Shown here in pieces: positions 1 to 6,383 of a stretch of DNA of 11,883 bases. Made by a program: the position numbers and the translations under genes. Under the pieces are notes generated by a model. That model ran no database searches and was not told the origin of the DNA. It was given only the letters and a program-made list of their open reading frames with translations. Origin of the DNA: JAVBKB01 sp031554275 (GTDB lineage: Bacteria; Bacillota; Bacilli; JARBTR01); NCBI GenBank assembly GCA_031554275.1, contig JAVBKB010000119.1:1-11883 (forward strand), read 5' to 3'. Positions within the stretch are counted from its first letter, which is position 1. Every line of letters begins with the position of its first letter.

Positions 1-1
1 T

Positions 2-46
2 GATAGCAACGAGAAGTTGGATAGCTATTTGCAAATGAAGGAATAA
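2..46 (+). CDS. C-terminal tail of an unidentified plus-strand gene (partial)
   Basis: Only the last 14 codons of an open frame are visible, reading DSNEKLDSYLQMKE and ending in TAA at 44-46. The frame is open to the window edge and is followed 14 bases later by a strong terminator, which is why I treat it as a real gene end. It converges on clpC. In many Bacillales radA follows clpC on the same strand, and that is not the case here. The product cannot be named from 14 residues. Confidence 0.4.
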   Translation, partial: DSNEKLDSYLQMKE

Positions 47-60
47 GAAAAAGGAATACA

Positions 61-133
61 AAACGCATCTCAAGACGCTTCTTGATCAGGCATAGTCTGA
101 TCCAAGGAGAAAACAATGAGATGCGTTTTTTTT
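61..133. terminator. Bidirectional rho-independent terminator between the left-edge gene and clpC
   Basis: A 12-bp perfect stem pairs AAACGCATCTCA (61-72) with TGAGATGCGTTT (117-128). Eight T residues follow on the plus strand (126-133). On the minus strand the stem is followed by a T-rich tail. The long loop contains a second, imperfect inverted repeat, CTTGATCAG (81-89) against CTGATCCAAG (97-106), so the RNA could form a stacked two-stem structure. It would end both the plus-strand gene and the ctsR-clpC transcript. Confidence 0.75.
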
Positions 134-237
134 GCAGCTAACTGGGCTTATCTGAAATTCACATCAGGATTAGCTTGAGTCCTTGCCATCTTGTGCGCAA
201 ACAATGTCGTAGTTCAAGTTAGCTTTACAGTCCCTAT

Positions 238-319
238 CTCGTAGCAAGCTGATACTGTCGATTTCATTCTTTGATTGCCTCGTAGCAAGCTGGTACTGTC
301 GATTTCATTCTTCGATTGC
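238..319. repeat. Two-copy 41-bp tandem repeat downstream of clpC
   Basis: Two directly adjacent 41-bp units (238-278 and 279-319) begin CTCGTAGCAAGCTG. I find two substitutions between them: A/G at the base after that start, and T/C near the end. The period is not a multiple of three and no gene is evident here, so it is not a protein repeat. It lies in the non-coding 3' region of the clpC transcript, between the clpC stop and the terminator. The rest of 134-343 shows nothing I can assign. Confidence 0.8.
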
Positions 320-343
320 CTTGCCACGAAGGCTTTAAGAACA

Positions 344-2779
344 TTATTGCTTCGCTGGCTCAACATGCTTAGCAATAAATTGCTTGTCTGATACATCAAT
401 CAGTACATGCTGCCCCTTTTGCAGGCTTCCTTTCAACAATTCCTCCGACAAGAAATCTTCAACATGTTTTTGCAGGGCTCGGCGCAGTGGTCTAGCGCCA
501 TACTCCACATCTGTTCCTTCTGCAATTACCATGTCTTTAGCTGCCTCAGTCATTTCGATATGAATATCCTGCTCTTCAAGACGCTTCACCAATTGATTGC
601 TCATCAATGTTAGAATCTCTTTCAAATGTGTTTCCTCCAATGAATGGAAGACAATTGTTTCGTCAATCCGGTTCAAGAACTCTGGGCGAAAGACTTTCTT
701 CAATTCTGCCAGCACTTTATCCTTCATACTTTTATAATCTGCGGTTTGATTCTGTACCGAGAAGCCAACAAACTTATTGTTCTTCAATTGTTCTGCACCG
801 ACGTTAGAAGTCATGATAACAACTGTATTTCGGAAATCTACTCGGCGTCCTTTCGAATCAGTTAAGATGCCATCTTCTAATACTTGTAGCAAGATGTTGA
901 ACACGTCGGGGTGTGCTTTTTCTATTTCGTCCAGCAATATTACTGAATAAGGCTTGCGCCGAACTTTCTCTGTTAGTTGTCCACCATCATCATAACCGAC
1001 ATACCCTGGTGGGGAGCCAACTAGCCTAGAGGTTGAATGCTTTTCCATGTATTCTGACATGTCTACGCGGATCATAGCCTCTTCGTCACCAAACATCGCC
1101 TCCGCTAAAGCGCGTGCCAATTCTGTTTTCCCGACGCCAGTAGGTCCTAGGAAAATGAATGAGCCTATTGGACGTTTTGGATCCTTCAATCCTGCACGAG
1201 CGCGACGGATTGCTTTTGAAATGGATTCAACCGCTTCCTTCTGACCAATCACACGTTTGTGTAAAATTTCTTCCATTTTCAACAGCTTCTCTGACTCAGC
1301 TTGTGCCAATTTCTTTACTGGAATTCCCGTCCAACTAGAAACAACTTCTGAAATATCATCAATCGTGATTTCAGTATTCTCCTGACCACGGCTTTCCTTC
1401 CATTCTTTCTTGGTTTGCTCTAATTGATCTCGAAGCTTCTGCTCCATATCGCGAAGCGAGGCTGCCTTTTCAAACTCTTGGCTCTGCACAGAGGCATCTT
1501 TTTCTTTACGTGCTTCCTCTAATTTCGCCTCAAGTTCTTTTAAATTTGGCGGGGTCACATATGAGCGAAGTCTTACTTTAGAGCCTGCTTCATCAATTAG
1601 ATCAATTGCCTTATCTGGAAGAAAACGATCTGAAATATAGCGATCAGATAGCTTCACTGCTGCTGTAATCGCTTCATCAGAGATCGAAACACGATGATGT
1701 GCTTCGTAGCGATCGCGTAAGCCCTTCAATATTTGAATTGACTCTTCAACGGTTGGCTCATTCACTTGAATTGGCTGGAATCGTCTTTCAAGTGCAGCAT
1801 CTTTTTCAATATACTTGCGGTATTCATCTAGTGTTGTAGCACCAATACATTGAATTTCGCCTCGTGCTAGTGATGGCTTCAGAATATTGGATGCATCAAT
1901 GGCACCCTCTGCCCCACCCGCTCCAATCAATGTATGTAATTCATCAATGAACAGAATGATATTTCCTGCCTGACGAATTTCATCCATCACCTTTTTCAAG
2001 CGATCTTCAAATTCACCTCGATACTTGGTACCTGCTACAACTGTTCCCATATCCAATGTCATCACGCGTTTATCTCGAAGCGTTTCGGGAATTTCATTAT
2101 TAATGATTTGCAATGCCAACCCTTCAGCAATTGCTGTTTTCCCGACTCCTGGCTCCCCGATAAGGACTGGGTTATTCTTTGTACGACGTGATAATACTTC
2201 GATCACACGTTGGATTTCCTTACTTCGACCAATCACCGGGTCCAATGTTCCTTCTCGCGCAATTGCTGTAAGGTCTCTTGCTAAGCTGTCAAGTGTTGGC
2301 GTATTTGCTGAAGCATTTGAACCACCTGTTGAATTTCCTGTATCATTACCACCCAACAACTGCAACACATGCTGTCTCGCTTTGTTCAGGCTGACACCCA
2401 TATTACTCAAGACTCTTGCTGCAACGCCTTCTCCTTCGCGAATTAGTCCTAGCAGGATATGTTCAGTACCTACATAGGAGTGACCGAGTTTTCTTGCCTC
2501 GTCCATTGAAAGCTCAATGACTTTCTTTGCTCTTGGTGTGTAATAAACCATTTGCACATTTTCACTGCTTTGGACGATGAGATTCTCAACCTCTTGGAGA
2601 ACGGCTTCTGCGCTAAGTCCTAATGCTTGTAATGCTTTAGCAGCAATACCTTCCCCTTCACGAACAAGTCCTAAGAGAATATGCTCTGTGCCAATAAATC
2701 CATGTCCATGTTGAATGGCTTCTTCTTGCGCCAATGCTAGAACCTTCTGTGCTTTTTCAGTAAATCTTCCGAACATCAT
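344..2779 (-). CDS. clpC: ATP-dependent Clp protease ATP-binding subunit ClpC
   Basis: ClpC is a Hsp100/AAA+ unfoldase that forms hexamers in the cytosol, unfolds substrates delivered by adaptors or marked with phospho-arginine, and threads them into ClpP. The 811-residue product has two N-domain repeats (about 2-145). D1 has Walker A GEPGVGKT (208-215), Walker B ILFIDE (275-280) and ALERRF arginine fingers near 332. A coiled-coil M domain with UVR-like sequence follows (about 414-460). D2 has Walker A GPTGVGKT (545-552), Walker B VILLDE (613-618) and sensor-2 GARPLRR (761-767). A VGF tripeptide near 671 is the expected ClpP-docking loop. I chose ATG at 2779 because AAGGTGG sits 7 bases upstream and ClpC proteins begin MMFGRFTE; the in-frame TTG at 2785 is too close to that ribosome site. 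It is the last gene of the operon, 60 bases after mcsB. Confidence 0.97.
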   Translation of the reverse strand: MMFGRFTEKAQKVLALAQEEAIQHGHGFIGTEHILLGLVREGEGIAAKALQALGLSAEAVLQEVENLIVQSSENVQMVYYTPRAKKVIELSMDEARKLGHSYVGTEHILLGLIREGEGVAARVLSNMGVSLNKARQHVLQLLGGNDTGNSTGGSNASANTPTLDSLARDLTAIAREGTLDPVIGRSKEIQRVIEVLSRRTKNNPVLIGEPGVGKTAIAEGLALQIINNEIPETLRDKRVMTLDMGTVVAGTKYRGEFEDRLKKVMDEIRQAGNIILFIDELHTLIGAGGAEGAIDASNILKPSLARGEIQCIGATTLDEYRKYIEKDAALERRFQPIQVNEPTVEESIQILKGLRDRYEAHHRVSISDEAITAAVKLSDRYISDRFLPDKAIDLIDEAGSKVRLRSYVTPPNLKELEAKLEEARKEKDASVQSQEFEKAASLRDMEQKLRDQLEQTKKEWKESRGQENTEITIDDISEVVSSWTGIPVKKLAQAESEKLLKMEEILHKRVIGQKEAVESISKAIRRARAGLKDPKRPIGSFIFLGPTGVGKTELARALAEAMFGDEEAMIRVDMSEYMEKHSTSRLVGSPPGYVGYDDGGQLTEKVRRKPYSVILLDEIEKAHPDVFNILLQVLEDGILTDSKGRRVDFRNTVVIMTSNVGAEQLKNNKFVGFSVQNQTADYKSMKDKVLAELKKVFRPEFLNRIDETIVFHSLEETHLKEILTLMSNQLVKRLEEQDIHIEMTEAAKDMVIAEGTDVEYGARPLRRALQKHVEDFLSEELLKGSLQKGQHVLIDVSDKQFIAKHVEPAKQ

Positions 2780-2839
2780 GTTCAAACCACCTTTCAGGGC
2801 TTATCTTTTTATAAATAGTCATTTATCAATTTCTAATAG

Positions 2840-3892
2840 TCAAGCAATTGTGTCTCGGATTAAACTGGCACGATAGAAATCTCTTTCCTCTGGAGACAAC
2901 TCTTTTCCAGCGTAGCGTTGCAGGCATCCTGGTTGAATGGCAATCATTAATTCGTTAAAAATATTGCCATTTAATCCTGAAATAATCCCTAAATCAATCC
3001 CTACCCTTACTTCGGATAGACGTTGTGCAGCTTCATTGCTGGTAATTAAGCGGGCATTCTTCAAAATACCGAGAGAGCGAAATACTCTATCCTCTATACT
3101 TATTCGAGCAACTTGTAAGAATGATTTTCTTGTCTCTTGTTCTAATGCAATAATCTGTTCGACTACTTCCTTGAGATCATTGGTAATGGCTGTTTCAGAC
3201 TTGCCCAATGTGATCTGATTGGACAGCTGATAGAGGTTTCCAAACGACTTACTTCCCTCACCATAAATACCTCTCACCACAAGTCCGATTTTACTAATAT
3301 TCTCTGTAATTTGATCTAACTTTCCAGAGAGCGTAAGTGCAGGTAGGTGCATCATTACAGAAGCACGTAGCCCAGTGCCAACATTAGATGGACAGCTTGT
3401 TAAATAACCTATTTTCTCATCATATGCGTAGGTGATTTTGTTTTCCATCCAATCATCTGCTTTCATTGCCAAATTCAATGCTTCCTCTAATTGAAATCCA
3501 GGCAACAAACATTGAATTCGCAAATGATCCTCCTCATTCACCATGATACTGAGTTCCTCGCTCTGAGACAATAAGCATGCTCTATCCTCTGAATGGGCTG
3601 CTAAATTTGGGCTTATCAAATGCTTTTCAACCAGTACATGACGATCAATTGGTGCAAGATTATTCATTTTGACTAATTCAACACTACCCAAATCGGGAAA
3701 CAATTGGTCAGAGAAATTAACCTCAATAATATTCAGCACCTTTTGATGTGTATCTAATTCTGAGTTCGGAAAAGGTTGGGCTTTGATATTCCGAGCCAAA
3801 CGCACCCTAGTACTTAAAACAACATCACAATTCGAATCAGATTGCCTCATCCAAGGGCTAATGATTTGATCTAAGAACCGTTCTTTAGACAT
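2840..3892 (-). CDS. mcsB: Protein arginine kinase McsB
   Basis: McsB phosphorylates arginine side chains of proteins, including CtsR, using ATP. Phospho-arginine marks substrates for ClpC-ClpP and inactivates the repressor under stress. The 350-residue product has the phosphagen-kinase fold signature. Visible elements are the nucleotide-binding stretch STRVRLARN (27-35), a NEED-type loop NEED (119-122), and CPSNVGTGLRASVM with the conserved active-site-loop cysteine at 167. RDFYRA (337-342) matches the C-terminal RDxxRA phospho-arginine-binding motif that gives allosteric control. The length is normal for the family. The ATG overlaps the mcsA stop by 8 bases and has GGGAGG 9 bases upstream, which implies translational coupling with its activator McsA. 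Confidence 0.97.
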   Translation of the reverse strand: MSKERFLDQIISPWMRQSDSNCDVVLSTRVRLARNIKAQPFPNSELDTHQKVLNIIEVNFSDQLFPDLGSVELVKMNNLAPIDRHVLVEKHLISPNLAAHSEDRACLLSQSEELSIMVNEEDHLRIQCLLPGFQLEEALNLAMKADDWMENKITYAYDEKIGYLTSCPSNVGTGLRASVMMHLPALTLSGKLDQITENISKIGLVVRGIYGEGSKSFGNLYQLSNQITLGKSETAITNDLKEVVEQIIALEQETRKSFLQVARISIEDRVFRSLGILKNARLITSNEAAQRLSEVRVGIDLGIISGLNGNIFNELMIAIQPGCLQRYAGKELSPEERDFYRASLIRDTIA

Positions 3893-4487
3893 GGTCTGCA
3901 GCCTCCCGAATTTGTTGTTCTATCGTATAGATCTGATCGCGCAGTGTTGCTGCTTGTTCAAATTTTTCTACTGAGATTGCTTGTTGTAATTCTAACTTGA
4001 GCTTACCCAGCTGTTGATTTAGAATAGCCATTGGATTTTCTGCAACAGGATTCTCCACTACCGGCGTTTCTGCAACCGGCGTTTCTACTGCCAAATCACC
4101 CTTACTAGCTGTCATTATCCGTTGTGGCACTTTGCCATGATGAAACAGATTGCCTGCTTGGAAATTTTTAAAAATCATCGGCAATTGATTCTCAAAGGCA
4201 CTGTAACAATTTTCACAACCAAACTTACCTGTTTCAGAAAACTTCTTCATTGTCAGATTGCAAGTCGGACAAATGATTGTCTGCTGACTTGGCTTGTTCT
4301 GCGTAATCTGCTCGCCATTTATCATGCCAAACAAAAACTTATGGAATGAGAATGGATCTGGTATTTCTGGCAGCTTCACACGATCCTTAGCACATTGTTC
4401 ACAGAGATGAATCTCTGTATTAATGCCATTAACGGTTTGTTTAATAAACATAGTCGCTTGGTTCGTTTCACAGGATTGACAAAGCAT
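3885..4487 (-). CDS. mcsA: McsA, zinc-binding activator of McsB
   Basis: McsA binds McsB and stimulates its arginine kinase activity in CtsR and ClpC control. The 200-residue product carries four CxxC pairs (C3/C6, C29/C32, C73/C76, C91/C94), as expected for two zinc-binding sites. It ends in a UVR-type coiled coil (about 156-193) similar to the M-domain segment of ClpC. Between them, residues 135-154 are four tandem five-residue units of the form E(T/N)P(V/M)(A/V), an unusual linker. The start ATG has AGGAAGTG just upstream. It follows ctsR by 27 bases and overlaps mcsB. Confidence 0.95.
   Translation of the reverse strand: MLCQSCETNQATMFIKQTVNGINTEIHLCEQCAKDRVKLPEIPDPFSFHKFLFGMINGEQITQNKPSQQTIICPTCNLTMKKFSETGKFGCENCYSAFENQLPMIFKNFQAGNLFHHGKVPQRIMTASKGDLAVETPVAETPVVENPVAENPMAILNQQLGKLKLELQQAISVEKFEQAATLRDQIYTIEQQIREAADHV
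4026..4085 (-). repeat. 15-bp tandem repeat coding a pentapeptide linker in mcsA
   Basis: Four consecutive 15-base units encode ETPVA, ETPVV, ENPVA and ENPMA, residues 135-154 of McsA. They sit between the second zinc site and the UVR coiled coil. Because the unit is a multiple of three, copy-number change would preserve the reading frame and only alter linker length. Confidence 0.85.
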
Positions 4488-4514
4488 CTTATCACTTCCT
4501 TTTATTAATCATTT

Positions 4515-4985
4515 CTATTCTAGGCTATAGCGGATCGTTTGAATCATTGCCAGCAAAATTCTTGCGCGTAATTCATCACGTATTGTCAAATCAGAAAACG
4601 CTAATACATTTGCATTCACAGCACTTGCCATTAATCTCATTTCATTTCTGCTAATCACTTGTTCTTCATACAGACGAACTATCAGTGATTCTGCACGGCT
4701 TTGTGTGATTCGGTTGCCAATCAATGCTTCAACCTGTGCGATGAGATCAAAACGATCATGAGCTTTGACTTTCACAATCCGAATGTAGCCACCACCACCA
4801 CGTTTACTTTCAATGAGGAATCCCTTATCTAAGGTAAAACGCGTATTGATGACATAATTCACTTGCGAAGGCACACATTGAAACTGCTCTGCAATTTCAC
4901 TCCTTCGAACATCAAGATGTTCTAGATTGTTCATACGAAGAGCTTCCTTTAAGTAACTTTCGATAATATCCGAAATGTTTTTCAT
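4515..4985 (-). CDS. ctsR: CtsR, repressor of class III heat-shock genes
   Basis: CtsR is a dimeric winged-helix repressor of clp genes and of its own operon. It is released by heat and removed by the McsA/McsB/ClpCP system. The 156-residue product begins MKNISDIIESYLKEAL. It has a helix-turn-helix around 27-50 with the conserved CVPSQVNYVI, followed by the DNA-binding wing RGGGGYIRI (62-70). Arg62, just before the tetraglycine loop, corresponds to the arginine known as an McsB target. The C-terminal domain contains the conserved AESLI region. ATG at 4985 has AAGGTGA upstream. It is the first gene of the operon and lies behind a CtsR operator, so it should be autoregulated. Confidence 0.96.
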   Translation of the reverse strand: MKNISDIIESYLKEALRMNNLEHLDVRRSEIAEQFQCVPSQVNYVINTRFTLDKGFLIESKRGGGGYIRIVKVKAHDRFDLIAQVEALIGNRITQSRAESLIVRLYEEQVISRNEMRLMASAVNANVLAFSDLTIRDELRARILLAMIQTIRYSLE

Positions 4986-5005
4986 ATGCTCACCTTTCGA
5001 ACTTG

Positions 5006-5028
5006 TTTGACTTTGACTATCTTTGACT
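5006..5028 (-). promoter_or_regulatory. CtsR operator with an extra half-site
   Basis: On the minus strand two perfect AGTCAAA heptads (5022-5028 and 5012-5018) are separated by three bases, matching the CtsR consensus RGTCAAANANRGTCAAA. A third AGTCAAA copy (5006-5012) overlaps the second by one base. The array begins 3 bases downstream of the -10 element and covers the predicted transcription start, so a bound repressor would block initiation. Confidence 0.93.
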
Positions 5029-5031
5029 ATT

Positions 5032-5059
5032 ATTATATACCGATTTAATGGAATGTCAA
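5032..5059 (-). promoter_or_regulatory. Sigma-A promoter of the ctsR-mcsA-mcsB-clpC operon
   Basis: The minus strand shows a perfect -35 TTGACA (5054-5059), a 16-bp spacer and a perfect -10 TATAAT (5032-5037). The CtsR operator lies immediately downstream. Such a strong promoter fits an operon held down by a repressor. I saw no convincing sigma-B promoter nearby. Confidence 0.9.
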
Positions 5060-5064
5060 TTATT

Positions 5065-5109
5065 TTCCGCTTGCCAATACCAACACAAGTGCTTTACCCA
5101 CAAGCGGAA
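5065..5109. repeat. 9-bp inverted repeat upstream of the ctsR promoter
   Basis: TTCCGCTTG (5065-5073) is perfectly repeated inverted as CAAGCGGAA (5101-5109) with a 27-base gap. It ends 6 bases upstream of the ctsR -35. It could be a regulatory site or a hairpin; no T-run typical of a terminator directly follows the right arm. Confidence 0.55.
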
Positions 5110-5453
5110 TCTTGATTTTTCCGTATGACCGATTTCATTAATAGTTATTGCTGATGTTTTTAAAGGATTTTTACCAAACTATATAACATAGATCCATGGC
5201 TAATTAGAACTGTTGACTCAATTGAACAAGCTGACGGTAACAGCAGATCACACTCTATGTGAAGTGGTACATTGCAGTCGTATACGACGAAGGGTATTTA
5301 AAGAGGAGATGCGAGAATTTGTCGGACAAGCTTTGATTATCAGATGTTTCGTATACTTATGATTCAGCTGGACAGCATATAAATAGCTGCTTCGAATGAA
5401 GGTTGTGCATTCTTAATTTTTAGTGAGAGAACGGAAAATTAGATTTTTCTAAT
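5110..5453. other. Non-coding divergent region between ctsR and dps
   Basis: I see no ORF with a plausible ribosome site here on either strand. Visible structures are a perfect 12-bp palindrome GTCGTATACGAC (5277-5288) and a 7-bp inverted repeat AAATTAG/CTAATTT (5436-5455) that abuts the dps -35. The stretch is long for a simple divergent promoter region and may hold further control sites I cannot recognise. Confidence 0.5.
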
Positions 5454-5482
5454 TTGCAATCTTCGAGTTTATTCGATATGAT
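5454..5482 (+). promoter_or_regulatory. Sigma-A promoter of dps
   Basis: The -35 is TTGCAA (5454-5459) and the -10 is TATGAT (5477-5482), with an ideal 17-bp spacer. Transcription should start near 5489, immediately before a PerR-like box. The inverted repeat AAATTAG/CTAATTT ends at 5455 and overlaps the -35, and may be a second operator. Confidence 0.75.
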
Positions 5483-5492
5483 TGAGGAAGTT

Positions 5493-5513
5493 AGATAATA
5501 AATATTATAATCT
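5493..5513 (+). promoter_or_regulatory. PerR-like operator upstream of dps
   Basis: The 15-mer at 5496-5510, TAATAAATATTATAA, matches the Bacillus PerR box TTATAATNATTATAA at 12 of 14 defined positions, and the right half is perfect. It sits within a longer imperfect palindrome AGAT...ATCT (5493-5513). The site lies between the predicted transcription start and the ribosome site GGGAGG (5515-5520). PerR is known to control dps/mrgA in Bacillus subtilis; the role here is inferred. Confidence 0.65.
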
Positions 5514-5529
5514 AGGGAGGATATTAATC

Positions 5530-5988
5530 ATGGCGAAAGAGCAAAAAAAGGAATTAGAGTACATTGTAGAAGCAAATAAAGTACTGGCAAACTTAAATGT
5601 GTTATTTGTGAAATTACATAACTATCATTGGTTTGTCACTGGTGAGCATTTCTTTGGACTTCATGCAAAATTTGAAGAGTTATACGATGAGTGTGCACTT
5701 CATTTAGACGCAGTTGCCGAAAGAATCCTAACAGTCAACGAAAAACCCCTTGCTACATTGAAGGAATATTTAGAGATCGCAACTATTAAAGAGGCTACTG
5801 GAAAAGAAAATACTGCTGCAATGGTGAAAGCAGTTGAATCTGACCTACAAATGATGGCTGACGAAATGTTACAGGTTGCTGATTTAGCTGACGATGCTGA
5901 TGACTCATTGACAGAAGCAATGTTCGAAGAAATGGCTGAAAGCTTCAAGAAACACGCATGGATGTTACGTGCTGTGATGGGAAAGTAA
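5530..5988 (+). CDS. dps: Dps-family ferritin-like DNA-protecting protein
   Basis: Dps forms 12-subunit cages that oxidise Fe(II) with hydrogen peroxide and store iron, protecting DNA from hydroxyl radicals. The 152-residue product is a four-helix bundle of normal length. The inter-subunit ferroxidase ligands appear at H33 (in NYHWF), H45, E49, D60 and E64, with the family spacing. ATG at 5530 was chosen because GGGAGG lies 9 bases upstream and Dps proteins start near this point; the upstream in-frame TTG at 5482 falls inside the -10 promoter element. The gene is monocistronic, with its own promoter, PerR-like box and terminator, which suggests peroxide induction. It could equally be called MrgA. 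Confidence 0.94.
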   Translation: MAKEQKKELEYIVEANKVLANLNVLFVKLHNYHWFVTGEHFFGLHAKFEELYDECALHLDAVAERILTVNEKPLATLKEYLEIATIKEATGKENTAAMVKAVESDLQMMADEMLQVADLADDADDSLTEAMFEEMAESFKKHAWMLRAVMGK

Positions 5989-6037
5989 GCTAACAACTTT
6001 CAAAAGTTTATTGATTATACAACCTAAATACAAAATC

Positions 6038-6080
6038 AAAACACCAGAGAAATTCGATTTCAGATTTCTCTGGTGTTTTT
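6038..6080 (+). terminator. Rho-independent terminator of dps
   Basis: CACCAGAGAAAT (6042-6053) pairs perfectly with ATTTCTCTGGTG (6064-6075), giving a 12-bp stem and a 10-base loop followed by five T residues (6076-6080). A matching A-run precedes the stem. Confidence 0.9.
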
Positions 6081-6129
6081 CTATTTGAGCGCTTAAGATA
6101 ACCAGCAATTCTCTAATAAATTCTAACCC

Positions 6130-6178
6130 AAAAAAACATTCAGCTACTCGAGTCTCTTCTCGATAACTGAATGTTTTT
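6130..6178 (-). terminator. Terminator of the tRNA-Arg transcript
   Basis: ACATTCAG (6136-6143) pairs with CTGAATGT (6167-6174), and inside it CGAG pairs with CTCG. On the minus strand the stem is followed by seven T residues (complement of A6130-6136), placing the stop about 10-50 bases after the tRNA 3' end. The plus strand also has a T-run, so it may act in both directions. Confidence 0.8.
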
Positions 6179-6183
6179 GTGTA

Positions 6184-6257
<74 letters not shown>

Positions 6258-6282
6258 ATGATGACAACTTGATGATACCCTT

Positions 6283-6311
6283 ATTCTATCACTAGTATTG
6301 TCATTCTTCAA
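6283..6311 (-). promoter_or_regulatory. Sigma-A promoter of tRNA-Arg
   Basis: The minus strand carries -35 TTGAAG (6306-6311), a 17-bp spacer and -10 TAGAAT (6283-6288). Transcription should start near 6276, about 20 bases before the mature tRNA 5' end. Confidence 0.65.
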
Positions 6312-6344
6312 CTATGTTATTACTTTAGAAACAGGCAGATATTA

Positions 6345-6376
6345 CTTCGGGAACAAGCACAAGCCTGGTCCCGAAG
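6345..6376 (-). other. Hairpin downstream of lysS
   Basis: CTTCGGGA (6345-6352) and TCCCGAAG (6369-6376) form a perfect 8-bp stem with a 16-base loop, starting 8 bases past the lysS stop. No T-run follows on the minus strand, so it is not a canonical rho-independent terminator. It may protect the mRNA 3' end or terminate weakly. Confidence 0.6.
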
Positions 6377-6383
6377 GTGTTTT

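Noticed and set aside
214..399. 61-codon minus-strand ORF overlapping the clpC 3' end
   Set aside because: It overlaps clpC in another frame, spans the 41-bp tandem repeat out of register and has no evident ribosome site.
2025..2477. 150-codon plus-strand ORF inside clpC
   Set aside because: It lies antisense to the conserved ClpC N-domain and D1 region and reflects codon use of clpC; no ribosome site or family likeness.
5060..5130. Sigma-B promoter for the ctsR operon
   Set aside because: A GGGTAA is present on the minus strand but no GTTT-type -35 lies at the right distance.
5482..5529. N-terminal extension of Dps from TTG
   Set aside because: The TTG falls in the -10 element and the stretch contains the PerR-like box and the ribosome site for ATG 5530.
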